Shown here piece by piece: positions 15,423 to 24,453 of a DNA stretch of 40,001 nucleotides. Under the pieces are notes generated by a model. It did no database searches. It was not told where the DNA came from and saw only the letters and a list, made by a program, of their open reading frames with translations. The stretch lies in NCBI RefSeq assembly GCF_029892105.1, contig NZ_JARZAJ010000053.1, forward strand, positions 1 through 40,001. Reading direction: 5' to 3'. A program made the translations under genes and the position numbers. This DNA comes from Kitasatospora sp. GP82. Lineage in GTDB: Bacteria > Actinomycetota > Actinomycetes > Streptomycetales > Streptomycetaceae. Every line of letters starts with the position of its first letter. Within the stretch, counting starts at the first letter, position 1.

Positions 15423-17054
15423 GTGCTGGACACGCTCGACGCCCCGACCGTCCGCACCTGGAGCCGCCTCGCCCTGACCGCCCTCGGCCAGGCCCGCGAG
15501 GAGATCGATGCGCTCAACGTCTACCCCGTCCCCGACGGGGACACCGGAACCAATCTCTACCTCACCGTGGAGTCGGCCGCCGCCGCCGTCGAACACTGCT
15601 TCGCCGAGCACCTCGAAGACCCCACACTGGGCGCCGCCGCCGCGGCCATGGCCAGGGGCGCGCTGATCGGTGCCCGGGGCAACTCCGGGGTGATGCTCGC
15701 CCAGCTGCTGCGCGGCATGGCCGAAGTGCTTGCCCAGGGCGGCGAACCCGCGATCTTCCGCCAGGCCCTGCAACGGGCCGCCGAGGCCGCCTACCAGGCC
15801 GTCGCCGAACCCGTCGAAGGCACCCTCCTCACCGTCGCCGCCGAGGCCGCCCGCGCCGCCGCCAGGACCACCGGCGGCCTCGCCGAAGCCGCCGACACCG
15901 CCTACCGGGCCGCCCGCACCGCGCTGATGCACACCCCCGAGCAGCTGGCCGTCCTCGCCGAGGCCGGGGTCGTGGACGCGGGCGGGCGCGGCCTGGTCGC
16001 CGTCCTCGGCGCGCTGGCCGACGCGGTCGCCGGGCAGACCCCGATGGGCCCGGTCGCCCTCCGCCAGGGCCTCGGCGAGGCAGCTCTCGTCGAGAGCTGC
16101 GAGGGGCACCAGCGGCCGCCGGGTCCTGGCCACCCCGCCTTCGAGGTCATCTACCTGCTGGACGCCCCCGACGAGTCCCTCCCGCTGCTCCGCACCCGGC
16201 TCGCCGCTCTCGGCGACTCCCTGGTGGTCGGCGGCGGCGACGGCCTCTGGAACGTCCATGTGCACGTGGACGACGCCGGGGCCGCCGTCGAGGCCGGGGT
16301 CGAGGCCGGACGACCGCACCGGATCCGGATCACGCACTTCGCCGAGGCCGCAGCCCGTGCGGGGGAGCGCACCCGGGCGGTGCCCGAGACCGCTGGCCGC
16401 GCCGTCCTCAGCGTGGTCTCCGGCACCGGCCTCGCCGAACTCTGCGAGCAGGCCGGATCGGCCGTCCTGCCGGCGGACCCGGACCGCCCGCCGGGCAGCG
16501 CCGAACTCGCCGAGGCCGTCCGCCGCTGCGCCGCCCGCGAGGTCGTCCTGCTGCTCAACGACCCCGAACTGCGCGCCGCCGCCGGGGCCGCCGCCGACCA
16601 GCTGCGCGAGGAGGGCGTACGGATCGCCGTGCTGCCCACCCGCTCGCCCGTCCAGGGCCTGGCCGCGCTCGCCGTGCACGAGAGCGCCCGGCGCTTCGAC
16701 GAGGACGTCGTCGCCATGACCTCCGCCGCCGGAGCCACCAGGTACGCCGAACTCGCCGTCGCCGAGGGGGAGTCCTGGACGATGGCCGGAGTCTGCCAGG
16801 CCGGGGACGTACTCGGCCTGATCGACGGCGACGTGGCCGTGATCGGTACCGACCTCGCCGAGACCGGCGCCGTGGTGCTCTCCCGGATGCTCGCCGCCGG
16901 TGGCGAACTGGTCACCCTGGTCCTCGGCGAGGGCGTACCGGCGGACCTGGCCGGGCAGCTGGTCGCACTGGCCCGCAAACAGCGGCCCGAGGTGGACACC
17001 CTGGTCTTCGACGGCGGGCAGGAGGCCGCACCGCTGCTCATCGGGGTGGAGTGA
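15423..17054 (+). CDS. DhaL/DegV-type DAK2 domain protein (FakA-like)
   Basis: 543 aa from the GTG at 15423, just after GGAGGAGAGCTG. The N-terminal DhaL/DAK2 domain (about residues 5–200) has the Mg/ADP-binding DGDTGTNLYLTV and the GARGNSGVMLAQLLRGM loop. The remaining two-thirds match the YloV/FakA C-terminal region (FEVIYLLDAP, GDSLVVGGGDGLWNVHVHVD, then a DegV-like end). In Firmicutes such proteins phosphorylate fatty acids bound to FakB (DegV) partners for phospholipid synthesis; in Streptomyces the role is not proven. Always next to recG in this group. The central part is extremely Ala-rich. Confidence 0.88.
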   Translation: MLDTLDAPTVRTWSRLALTALGQAREEIDALNVYPVPDGDTGTNLYLTVESAAAAVEHCFAEHLEDPTLGAAAAAMARGALIGARGNSGVMLAQLLRGMAEVLAQGGEPAIFRQALQRAAEAAYQAVAEPVEGTLLTVAAEAARAAARTTGGLAEAADTAYRAARTALMHTPEQLAVLAEAGVVDAGGRGLVAVLGALADAVAGQTPMGPVALRQGLGEAALVESCEGHQRPPGPGHPAFEVIYLLDAPDESLPLLRTRLAALGDSLVVGGGDGLWNVHVHVDDAGAAVEAGVEAGRPHRIRITHFAEAAARAGERTRAVPETAGRAVLSVVSGTGLAELCEQAGSAVLPADPDRPPGSAELAEAVRRCAAREVVLLLNDPELRAAAGAAADQLREEGVRIAVLPTRSPVQGLAALAVHESARRFDEDVVAMTSAAGATRYAELAVAEGESWTMAGVCQAGDVLGLIDGDVAVIGTDLAETGAVVLSRMLAAGGELVTLVLGEGVPADLAGQLVALARKQRPEVDTLVFDGGQEAAPLLIGVE

Positions 17055-17085
17055 ATTGTCGGGACTGTGGTGTAGACAGTCTCTG

Positions 17086-19290
17086 ATGGGCGCTCTCGAT
17101 GAACCACTGACCAAGCTGGTCGGCGACCGCACCGCGAAGGTGCTGGCCGACAGTCTCAAGCTGCGTACGGTCGGCGATCTGCTGCACCACTATCCGCGCC
17201 GCTACGTCGAGCGCGGCCAGCTCACCAGCCTCGACGAGCTGGAGGTCGACGAGCACGTCACCGTGCTCGCGCGGATCGAGAAGGTCACGCTGATCCCCTT
17301 CAAGGCGCGCAAGGGCGACCGCCTCGAGGTGGTGGTCACCGACGGGCGCAGCAGGCTCTCCCTGGTCTTCTTCAACCAGGGCTGGCGGCAGAAGGAGCTC
17401 CGTCCCGGCGCCCAGGGCCTGTTCGCCGGCAAGGTCGGCCTGTTCAACCGCACCCGCCAACTCGCCTCCCCGGACTACCAGCTGCTGGACGAGGAGGCCG
17501 ATTCGGGGGCCGCCCAGCAGTTCGCGGGACGGCTCATCCCGGTCTACCCGGCCAGCGCCCAGATGCCCAGCTGGAAGCTGTCGATCTGCATCGAGACGGC
17601 CCTCACCAAGCACCTCGGCGACGTCGGCGAACCGCTGCCCGCCGAACTGCGTGAGAAACACCGGCTGATCCCGCTGCCCGAGGCGCTCGAACTCATCCAC
17701 CGCCCGCGCAGCCAGGCCGAGCGCGAGCGCGCCCAGAGCCGACTGCGCTGGGACGAGGCCTTCGTCCTCCAGGTCGCCCTCGCCCAACGCCGGGCCGCCG
17801 ACGCCGCGTTGCCCGCCGTGCCCCGACAGGCCCGCCCCGACGGGCTGTTGACGGCCTTCGACGCCCGGCTGCCGTTCACCCTCACCGACGGCCAGCAGAA
17901 GGTCTTTGCCGAGATCGCCGCCGACCTCGCGAGCGCCCACCCGATGCACCGCCTGCTCCAGGGCGAGGTCGGCTCCGGCAAGACGCTCGTCGCGCTGCGC
18001 GCCATGCTCACCGTGGTCGACGCGGGCGGGCAGGCGGTGCTGCTCGCGCCCACCGAGGTGCTGGCCCAGCAGCACCACCGCTCGATCGTCGAGATGATGG
18101 GCGACCTGGCCGAGGGCGGCATGCTCGGCGGCTCCGAGCTGGGTACCAAGGTCGTACTGCTCACCGGTTCGATGGGCACCCCGGCCAGGCGCCAGGCGAT
18201 GCTCGACATGGCCTGCGGCGACGCCGGCGTGACCATCGGCACCCATGCCCTGATCGAGGACAGGATCCAGTTCCAGGACCTCGGCCTGGTCGTGGTGGAC
18301 GAGCAGCACCGCTTCGGCGTCGAGCAGCGGGACGCGCTGCGCGCCAAGGGCGAACAGCCCCCGCACCTGCTGGTGATGACGGCCACCCCGATCCCGCGCA
18401 CCGTGGCCATGACGGTCTTCGGCGACCTGGAGACCTCCGTCCTCGACCAGCTCCCGGCCGGGCGCTCGCCGATCTCCAGCCATGTGGTGCCCGCCCTAGA
18501 GAAGCCCAACTTCCTTGCCCGCGCCTGGGAGCGCGTCCGCGAGGAGGTCGCCAAGGGCCACCAGGCGTACGTCGTCTGCCCCCGGATCGGCGACGAGCCG
18601 GACGACCCGAAGAAGAAGCGGTCGAAGTCCCTGCCGGACGACCCGGAGGACCTGGGCGCGTCCAGTGACGACCGCAGGCCGCCGCTCTCGGTGGTCGAGA
18701 CGGCCGAGATGCTGACCAAGGGCCCGTTGGCCGGGCTGCGGGTGGAGATCCTGCACGGGCGGCTGGCACCGGATGCCAAGGACGACGTGATGAAGCGTTT
18801 CACGGCGGGGGAGGTGGACGTCCTGGTCGCCACGACCGTGATCGAGGTCGGCGTCAACGTCCCCAACTCCACCGTGATGGTCATCATGGACGCCGACCGC
18901 TTCGGCGTCTCCCAACTGCACCAGCTGCGCGGCCGGGTGGGCCGAGGCAGCGCCCCCGGCCTCTGCCTGCTGGTCAGCGACATGCCCGCAGGCAGCGCGG
19001 CCCGCGCCCGGCTGGACGCGGTGGCCGGCACCCTGGACGGCTTCGAGCTCTCGCGGATCGACCTGGAGCAGCGTCGTGAGGGCGATGTACTGGGGCAGGC
19101 GCAGTCCGGGGTGAAGTCCTCGCTGAAGGTGCTCTCCGTGCTGGAGGACGAGGAGGTCATCGCCACCGCCCGCGAGGAGGCCGCCACCCTGGTCGCCGAG
19201 GACCCGACCCTCGCCGACCACCCGGACCTGCGCACGGCCCTGGAGAGCCTCCTCGACGAGGACCGCGCGGAGTACCTCGAAAAGGGCTGA
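17086..19290 (+). CDS. recG: ATP-dependent DNA helicase RecG
   Basis: 734 aa from the ATG at 17086, 31 nt after the DAK2 gene. Remodels stalled replication forks and Holliday junctions. Wedge/OB domain in the N-terminal ~250 residues (YPRRYVERGQL); Walker A QGEVGSGKT; motif II DEQHRFG, the RecG form of DExH; motif III TATPIPRT; motif V VATTVIEVGVNVPN; motif VI QLRGRVGRG. A charged, likely disordered insert (around DDPKKKRSKSLPDDPEDLG) lies in helicase domain 2; I believe this is usual in actinobacterial RecG. Complete and unremarkable. Confidence 0.96.
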   Translation: MGALDEPLTKLVGDRTAKVLADSLKLRTVGDLLHHYPRRYVERGQLTSLDELEVDEHVTVLARIEKVTLIPFKARKGDRLEVVVTDGRSRLSLVFFNQGWRQKELRPGAQGLFAGKVGLFNRTRQLASPDYQLLDEEADSGAAQQFAGRLIPVYPASAQMPSWKLSICIETALTKHLGDVGEPLPAELREKHRLIPLPEALELIHRPRSQAERERAQSRLRWDEAFVLQVALAQRRAADAALPAVPRQARPDGLLTAFDARLPFTLTDGQQKVFAEIAADLASAHPMHRLLQGEVGSGKTLVALRAMLTVVDAGGQAVLLAPTEVLAQQHHRSIVEMMGDLAEGGMLGGSELGTKVVLLTGSMGTPARRQAMLDMACGDAGVTIGTHALIEDRIQFQDLGLVVVDEQHRFGVEQRDALRAKGEQPPHLLVMTATPIPRTVAMTVFGDLETSVLDQLPAGRSPISSHVVPALEKPNFLARAWERVREEVAKGHQAYVVCPRIGDEPDDPKKKRSKSLPDDPEDLGASSDDRRPPLSVVETAEMLTKGPLAGLRVEILHGRLAPDAKDDVMKRFTAGEVDVLVATTVIEVGVNVPNSTVMVIMDADRFGVSQLHQLRGRVGRGSAPGLCLLVSDMPAGSAARARLDAVAGTLDGFELSRIDLEQRREGDVLGQAQSGVKSSLKVLSVLEDEEVIATAREEAATLVAEDPTLADHPDLRTALESLLDEDRAEYLEKG

Positions 19291-19322
19291 CGCCCGTATT
19301 CCGCAGTCAGTGACCATGCACC

Positions 19323-19349
19323 AAGCAGAGCCCCGCGCCCCTGAAGGTT
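19323..19349 (+). repeat. Dispersed GC-rich repeat, copy B
   Basis: These 27 bases are identical, in reverse orientation, to 34894–34920. They contain the core CCCCGCGCCCCTG at 19331–19343. They begin 33 nt after the recG stop, in the 195-bp gap before the next gene. Further down in the same gap, at 19440–19456, GCGCACCTCAAGGTGCG is a small palindrome next to the downstream gene's start region. Confidence 0.75.
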
Positions 19350-19485
19350 GCCCCTCGCTCTCCGGGGCGATGCCCGGTTGAGCACCTTCGCAGGGCCGGT
19401 CGATTGTCAGTGCCCCGGGAGAGAATGAAGGTGTTCAGGGCGCACCTCAAGGTGCGTTCCTGGCACGACACTTGGGGGTCCTGCC

Positions 19486-19998
19486 ATGGCATTCCGTCAT
19501 CTCAACGAGCTCCCGCTCGGTGACAAGATCTTCCGGATCGAGCTCGCCAGCGAGGACGACCGCGAAGTCACCCTCACCCTGACCGGCTGGCGTGAGGGAG
19601 CCGCCGCCAGCCCGCTCGCCTCCGGCAAGCTCCGCCTCCCCGTCGAGGACGTCGCCAGCCTCCGGATCGCGCTCAACCGCGCGCTGCGGGCCCTGGCCAT
19701 CGTCGCCGACGTCTCCGAGCCCATCCCCGACCGTGACGTGCTGCGCGAGCTGTACCCCGGACACGGCGCCCCGTGGGTGCCGCAGCACGAGGAGGAGCTG
19801 GTCCGCCGCTTCCACGAGAACGAGACCGTCGCCCGGATCGCCGCCCGCTTCGGCCGCACACCCGACTCCGTCCGCACCAAGCTGCGCGAGCTCGGGCACG
19901 ACCCGCGCCGCCCGGAGTACTGCCCGCCCGACGGCTGCCTCTCCTGGTCCCGCTACGCCTCCCCGGCCCTGCTCGGGGCCGCGGCGCCCACCGAGTAA
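19486..19998 (+). CDS. Hypothetical protein with C-terminal HTH-like segment
   Basis: 170 aa with ATG at 19486. The N-terminal half looks β-rich with a following helix (KIFRIELASEDDREVTLTL, then SGKLRLPVEDVASLRIALNR), reminiscent of PC4-like single-strand-binding folds, though I cannot confirm that. The C-terminal segment EEELVRRFHENETVARIAAR, continuing FGRTPDSVRTKLRELGHDP, is a good helix-turn-helix of the SANT/GcrA/sigma-region-4 style. The end holds two cysteines (YCPPDGCLSW). Family not recognised. Its place between recG and rsmD, as a stand-alone unit with its own upstream gap, suggests a nucleic-acid-binding role, but that is inference. Confidence 0.8.
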   Translation: MAFRHLNELPLGDKIFRIELASEDDREVTLTLTGWREGAAASPLASGKLRLPVEDVASLRIALNRALRALAIVADVSEPIPDRDVLRELYPGHGAPWVPQHEEELVRRFHENETVARIAARFGRTPDSVRTKLRELGHDPRRPEYCPPDGCLSWSRYASPALLGAAAPTE

Positions 19999-20149
19999 CC
20001 CCGGAGCGGGAGGGCTGTGCGAGCAGCGCGGCGGGCTGCTCGCACGGTTACCAGGGCCCCGGCGATTGCGCGCGGCCCGGGAGTCCCCGTATAGCGTGGT
20101 GGCCGACCCACGAAGGACTGCTACTCACAGACGAGGATTGGCGCAGCTC

Positions 20150-20734
20150 ATGACCCGCGTGATCGCCGGTGCGGCCGGCGGCCGCCGCCTGGCCGTACCG
20201 CCCGGCCGGAACACCCGCCCGACCTCCGACAAGGCACGGGAGGCGATGTTCTCCACCCTGGAGTCCCTGCGGGGGACGATCCACGGTGCCCGGATGCTGG
20301 ACTTGTTCGGCGGCTCCGGCGCGGTCGGCCTGGAGGCGCTCTCCCGGGGCGCGGAGCACACCCTGTTGGTGGAGTCGGACGCGAGCGCGGCCCGCACCAT
20401 CCGCGCCAACATCCGCACGGTGGACCTCCCCGGTGCCGAGCTGCGCACCGACCGCGCCGAGCGGGTGCTCGCGGGTCCGCCCCCGGGCACCCCGTACGAC
20501 CTGGTCTTTCTCGACCCGCCGTACGTGGTCACCGACGACGCGGTACGGGAGATGCTGATCACACTCCTGGCCGGGGGCTGGATCGCGGGCGGCGCACTCG
20601 TCACCGTGGAACGCAGCACTCGGGGTGGGGAGTTCGGTTGGCCGGAGGGCTTCGAAGTGCTGCGCTCGCGCCGGTACGGCGAAGGCACCCTCTGGTACGG
20701 TCGCGCCGCTGCCGAGGTTGATCAAGACTCGTAG
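20150..20734 (+). CDS. rsmD: 16S rRNA (guanine966-N2)-methyltransferase
   Basis: 194 aa from the ATG at 20150, where family sequence begins (MTRVIAGAAGGRRLAVPPG). Methylates G966 of 16S rRNA using SAM. Rossmann SAM motif DLFGGSGAVGLEALSRGA, acidic motif VESDASA, and catalytic LDPPY. The KAREAMFSTL segment is typical. coaD begins 28 nt downstream; rsmD–coaD is a long-conserved pair. Confidence 0.95.
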   Translation: MTRVIAGAAGGRRLAVPPGRNTRPTSDKAREAMFSTLESLRGTIHGARMLDLFGGSGAVGLEALSRGAEHTLLVESDASAARTIRANIRTVDLPGAELRTDRAERVLAGPPPGTPYDLVFLDPPYVVTDDAVREMLITLLAGGWIAGGALVTVERSTRGGEFGWPEGFEVLRSRRYGEGTLWYGRAAAEVDQDS

Positions 20735-20762
20735 CACCGCACCCCACAAGGGAGTCCATGCC

Positions 20763-21266
20763 ATGCGCCGCGCCGTCTGTCCGGGATCCTTCGACCCGAT
20801 CACCAACGGCCACCTCGACATCATCGAGCGTGCGTCGAAGCTCTACGACGTCGTTCATGTCGCGGTCCTGATCAACCCCAACAAGCAGGGCATGTTCAGC
20901 ATCGAGGAGCGCATCGCGCTGATCGAGGAGAGCACGGCCAAGTACGGCAACATCAAGGTGGAGTCGCACTTCGGCCTGCTGGTGGACTTCTGCCGGGACC
21001 GCGGCATCCCCGCGATCATCAAGGGCCTGCGTGCCGTCAGCGACTTCGACTACGAGCTGCAGATGGCGCAGATGAACCACGGCCTCACCGGCGTCGAGAC
21101 GCTCTTCGTGCCGACCTCGCCGACGTACAGCTTCCTCTCCTCCAGCCTGGTCAAGGAGGTCGCCTCGTACGGCGGCGATGTCTCGCACCTGCTGCCCGAG
21201 ACGGTGCACCGCCGGCTGGTCGCGCGGATCGCCGAGCGGAAGGCCGCGAACGGGCGCGCGAATTAG
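20763..21266 (+). CDS. coaD: Phosphopantetheine adenylyltransferase
   Basis: 167 aa with ATG at 20763, preceded by AAGGGAG. Adds AMP from ATP to 4'-phosphopantetheine, the penultimate step to coenzyme A. Nucleotidyltransferase HxGH motif in SFDPITNGHLDII; KGLRAVSDFDYELQMAQMN; the C-terminal SSSLVKEVASYGGDV is the ISSxxVKE-type signature. Full length and typical. Confidence 0.96.
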   Translation: MRRAVCPGSFDPITNGHLDIIERASKLYDVVHVAVLINPNKQGMFSIEERIALIEESTAKYGNIKVESHFGLLVDFCRDRGIPAIIKGLRAVSDFDYELQMAQMNHGLTGVETLFVPTSPTYSFLSSSLVKEVASYGGDVSHLLPETVHRRLVARIAERKAANGRAN

Positions 21267-21465
21267 GCCGAGAACCACATCAATCGGGCACTTCTGGCGG
21301 GCTGTCACCTCGGGCTGCCGCCGCCCGGGTGGCCGGAAGGCCACGGCCGTTGTGAGCTGCGGGGTGAGTGGTCGTACAGTCAGTACTCCACTGCCCGGCG
21401 GCGATGCTGCCGTCCGGGCCTGCCTCCGCCGCACCTCGGCGGCACACGGAAAGACAGAAGCGCCC

Positions 21466-22644
21466 GTGGACGTGCAGAACAGACTCGACGCGATCGTCGC
21501 GGCGGTGGAGAACGCCCGCTCGATGCCCATGTCGGCGTCCTGCGTGCTGAACCGGGCCGAGCTGGTGGGCCTGCTCCAGGACCTGCGTGAGGCTCTCCCG
21601 AACGAGCTCGCCCAGGCCAAGTCGGTGATGGCCGACCATGAGCAGGTGGTCGCCGACGCGCAGGCCCAGGCCGACCAGATCATCCGCGGCGCACACGACG
21701 AGCGCGGTTCGCTGATCTCCGACACCGAGGTGGTCCGCCGCGCGCAGAACGAGGCCGACCGGATCCTCACCGAGGCCCGTGCCGAGGTCGAGGCCAAGCG
21801 CGCCGAGGCCGACGACTACGTGGACAGCAAGCTGGCCAACTTCGAGGTCGTGCTTACCAAGACGCTCGGCTCGGTCGGCCGTGGCCGGCAGAAGCTGCGC
21901 GGCGGTTCGAGCGCCTTCGAGCAGGGCGAGGGCGAGGGCGACGAGTTCCGGCCGAGCGGTACGCCGAGCCCGGAGGTCGACGAGTACGTCGATGTGAAGC
22001 TCGCCACCCTGGAGACCGTGCTCAGCGCGACGCTGGAGGCGGTCGGCAAGGGCCGCGACAAGCTGCTCGGCAAGGCCCCGATCGACGAGCTCGGCGCCTA
22101 CCTGGCCGCCGCCGACGAGGCCCAGCAGCTCAAGCACCGGGCCGAGGCGGTCGCCGCCGGTTTCGCCGAGGACGGCGAGGAGCAGCCCTGGTACCGGGAA
22201 GAGGTCCCGCAGCAGCAGAGCTGGCCCGAGCAGACCCCGGCAGCGGCCGGCTGGCAGACGCCGGGCGAGGAGAGTTACGACAACGGCTTCAACCCGCCCG
22301 CCGAGCAGTACGCCGAGGTCTACGGCGGCGGCTTCGACCCGGCAGGCCAGCCGCAGACCGACCCGTACGGCAATCCCTACGGCTACCCGCAGCAGCCCGC
22401 CTACCCCGCCCAGGAGCCCGCGCTGCACGACCCGTACGGCGTTCCGCAGGCGTACGCCCAGCAGCCGGCGTACCAGGAGCAGGGCTACGACGCCTACGGC
22501 TACCCGCAGCAGACCCACCAGGGCGCACAGGTCCAGGTGCCCCACCAGCAGTCTGCGCCGCAGCAGCCGGGCCTGGACGAGACCAGTTTCTTCGACACCA
22601 GCATGATCGACATGACCAGGCTGAGGGAGCTCGGCGGCCGGTGA
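21466..22644 (+). CDS. DivIVA/AtpF-like coiled-coil protein with P/Q/Y-rich tail
   Basis: 392 aa from the GTG at 21466 (a second in-frame GTG is at 21472). Residues 1–~110 form a long coiled coil (DVQNRLDAIVAAVENARSMP, later VVADAQAQADQIIRGAHDER and RILTEARAEVEAKRAEADDY), of the kind often mis-annotated as ATP synthase subunit b; DivIVA/SepIVA-type scaffolds share it. Two related DEYVDVKLATLETVLSATLE-like segments follow (about 122–145 and 175–200). The last ~170 residues are low complexity, rich in Pro, Gln, Tyr (YGYPQQPAYPAQEP), ending with a conserved-looking FFDTSMIDMTRLRELGGR. No membrane segment. Likely a cell-envelope or growth-zone protein; function unproven. Confidence 0.85.
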   Translation: MDVQNRLDAIVAAVENARSMPMSASCVLNRAELVGLLQDLREALPNELAQAKSVMADHEQVVADAQAQADQIIRGAHDERGSLISDTEVVRRAQNEADRILTEARAEVEAKRAEADDYVDSKLANFEVVLTKTLGSVGRGRQKLRGGSSAFEQGEGEGDEFRPSGTPSPEVDEYVDVKLATLETVLSATLEAVGKGRDKLLGKAPIDELGAYLAAADEAQQLKHRAEAVAAGFAEDGEEQPWYREEVPQQQSWPEQTPAAAGWQTPGEESYDNGFNPPAEQYAEVYGGGFDPAGQPQTDPYGNPYGYPQQPAYPAQEPALHDPYGVPQAYAQQPAYQEQGYDAYGYPQQTHQGAQVQVPHQQSAPQQPGLDETSFFDTSMIDMTRLRELGGR

Positions 22645-22667
22645 CCGCACGTCGCGGCCGCCCGAAG

Positions 22668-22696
22668 TTGGGCCAGGCGTCAGTGTCCGGTAGTCT
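22668..22696 (+). promoter_or_regulatory. Promoter of the DUF177–rpmF–rnc–mutM operon
   Basis: TTGGGC (22668–22673), 17-nt spacer, TAGTCT (22691–22696). Start would be near 22703, giving a ~125-nt leader to the DUF177 gene. The same TAGTCT box occurs upstream of ddl (9449) and pfkA (12776). Confidence 0.55.
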
Positions 22697-22829
22697 GACC
22701 ACTCCGGCCTGTTCAGCGCTGGATCGTTCGGCTGCTCGCTCCTAGTTCTCAGCGCGCGGTGCCGCACATCGTACGAACCCGTCCCGCGCCACGCAGGTAT
22801 GTGTGCCGCCCTCAGGAAGTCAGGACACC

Positions 22830-23474
22830 TTGAACCGCCTCGACCATCGCGACCCGCTCGTGTTCGACACGCATGAGCTCGGCCGTCGCGCGGGCTCGCT
22901 GCGCAAGGTCTCCCGCACCCTGGAGGCCCCCGAGGGCCTGGGCATCATTGATGTGATCGGCGTCCCGGAGAAGAGCGAGCTCAAGCTGGAGCTCCGCCTG
23001 GAGTCGGTGGTCGAGGGCGTGCTGGTGACCGGCACCGCCGAGGCCCACGTCGAGGGCGAGTGCTCGCGCTGCCTCGAACCTGTCGAGGACGACCTGGAGG
23101 TCGACTTCCAGGAGCTGTACTACTACCCCGAGTCCGACGAGCGTCACCGCGGTCGGACCGCCGGGACCGAGGACCTCGACGAGGACTCGGAAGAAGAGAC
23201 TTACCGCCTGGAGGGCGACTTCTTCGACCTCCAGCCGGTGCTGCGTGATGCGGTGGTGCTCGCACTGCCGCTGCAGCCGGTGTGCCAGGAAGACTGCCTG
23301 GGCCTGTGCTCCGAGTGCGGGGCACGCCTGAGCGACGACCCGGACCACCACCACGACGCCGTCGACCCCAGGTGGGCGGCTCTGCAGGGACTCTCCGCCG
23401 CCCCCGGCGACGAGGGTGACGGAATCAAGAACAGCGGTACCCGTGAGGGTCTCGCCGAGAACCAGGAGAAGTAG
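22830..23474 (+). CDS. YceD/DUF177 protein, rpmF partner
   Basis: 214 aa if it starts at TTG 22830 (LNRLDHRDPLVFDTHELGRR, with AGGA just upstream); GTG 22803 would add nine residues. YceD-family proteins precede rpmF in most bacteria and are linked to 23S rRNA or ribosome accumulation. Features: GECSRCLEPVEDDLEVDFQE with a CxxC pair, and a second cluster CQEDCLGLCSECGARL, probably binding zinc. An acidic middle stretch is followed by DHHHDAVDPRWAALQGL, typical of the family. The C-terminal tail is acidic and loose. rpmF starts 2 nt after the stop. Confidence 0.9.
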   Translation: MNRLDHRDPLVFDTHELGRRAGSLRKVSRTLEAPEGLGIIDVIGVPEKSELKLELRLESVVEGVLVTGTAEAHVEGECSRCLEPVEDDLEVDFQELYYYPESDERHRGRTAGTEDLDEDSEEETYRLEGDFFDLQPVLRDAVVLALPLQPVCQEDCLGLCSECGARLSDDPDHHHDAVDPRWAALQGLSAAPGDEGDGIKNSGTREGLAENQEK

Positions 23475-23476
23475 CC

Positions 23477-23650
23477 GTGGCTGTTCCGAAGCGGAAGATG
23501 TCGCGCAGCAACACGCGCCACCGCCGGTCCAACTGGAAGGCCGTTGTTCCGGCCCTCGTGGCGTGCGACCGCTGCCACGAGCCGAAGCTGGGTCACATCG
23601 CGTGCCCGAGCTGCGGCACGTACAACCGTCGCCAGGTCCTCTCGGTCTGA
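23477..23650 (+). CDS. rpmF: 50S ribosomal protein L32, zinc (C+) form
   Basis: 57 aa, beginning MAVPKRKMSRSNTRHRRSNW, with GTG at 23477 after CAGGAGAAG. Two zinc pairs are present, CDRCH and CPSCG, the C+ form. It ends RRQVLSV. Coupled to the preceding YceD gene, with rnc starting 20 nt on. This is a ribosome-maturation operon (YceD, L32, RNase III). Confidence 0.97.
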   Translation: MAVPKRKMSRSNTRHRRSNWKAVVPALVACDRCHEPKLGHIACPSCGTYNRRQVLSV

Positions 23651-23670
23651 TCGGCGGGGTGTACGGATCG

Positions 23671-24444
23671 ATGTCGGAGAGCAACTTTTCCCGCAAGTCC
23701 GCTTCCAACGGGAGTAAGGCCGGCGGGCCGGCTTCGACCGAATACGACGTCCTGGAAGGGCGCCTCGGGTACTCACTTGAGCGCGCCCTTCTGGTACGTG
23801 CCCTCACCCACCGCTCGTACGCGTACGAGAACGGTGGTCTGCCCACCAACGAGCGCCTGGAGTTCCTCGGCGACTCGGTGCTGGGCCTGGTGGTGACCGA
23901 CACCCTCTACCGACTCCACCCGGAGGTCGCCGAGGGCACGCTCGCCAAACTTCGCGCCGCGGTGGTCAACTCCCGCGCGCTCGCCGAGGTCGGGCGCGGC
24001 CTTGAGCTCGGCACCTTCATCCGGCTCGGCAAGGGCGAGGAAGGCACCGGCGGCCGCGACAAGTCGTCGATCCTCGCCGACACCGTCGAGGCCGTGATCG
24101 GCGCCATCTACCTGGACAAGGGCCTGGACGCCGCCACCGAGTTCGTCCACCGGCTGTTCGACCCGCTGATCGAGGAGTCCTCTCAGCTCGGCGCCGGACT
24201 GGACTGGAAGACCAGCCTCCAGGAACTCACCGCCTCCGTCGGCATCGGCGTGCCCGAGTACGTGGTCAGCGAGTCCGGTCCCGACCACGAGAAGACCTTC
24301 GACGCCGCAGCCCGGGTGGCCGGCGAGGACTACGGCCACGGCAGCGGCCGCTCGAAGAAGGAAGCCGAGCAGAAGGCGGCCGAGAGCGCCTGGCGGGCGA
24401 TCAAGGCCAAGTACGCCGACCAGACGCCCGGTACCGCAGCCTGA
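23671..24444 (+). CDS. rnc: Ribonuclease III
   Basis: 257 aa from the ATG at 23671. Cleaves double-stranded RNA in rRNA processing and mRNA decay; in S. coelicolor this gene (rncS/absB) is needed for antibiotic production. Catalytic signature NERLEFLGDSVLGLVV, second acidic pair in DTVEAVIGAIYLDKG, and a C-terminal dsRBD (DWKTSLQELTASVGIGVPEY … GRSKKEAEQKAAESAW). The first ~30 residues are Ser/Gly-rich and variable. mutM follows after 9 nt. Confidence 0.96.
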   Translation: MSESNFSRKSASNGSKAGGPASTEYDVLEGRLGYSLERALLVRALTHRSYAYENGGLPTNERLEFLGDSVLGLVVTDTLYRLHPEVAEGTLAKLRAAVVNSRALAEVGRGLELGTFIRLGKGEEGTGGRDKSSILADTVEAVIGAIYLDKGLDAATEFVHRLFDPLIEESSQLGAGLDWKTSLQELTASVGIGVPEYVVSESGPDHEKTFDAAARVAGEDYGHGSGRSKKEAEQKAAESAWRAIKAKYADQTPGTAA

Positions 24445-24453
24445 GGCCGCGAG

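Noticed and set aside
15305..17086. 593-codon frame overlapping the DAK2 gene
   Set aside because: Almost entirely Arg/Pro/Gly; off-frame shadow of the real gene at 15423.
21466..22644. ATP synthase F0 subunit b
   Set aside because: No N-terminal membrane helix and no other atp genes nearby; only the coiled coil is alike.
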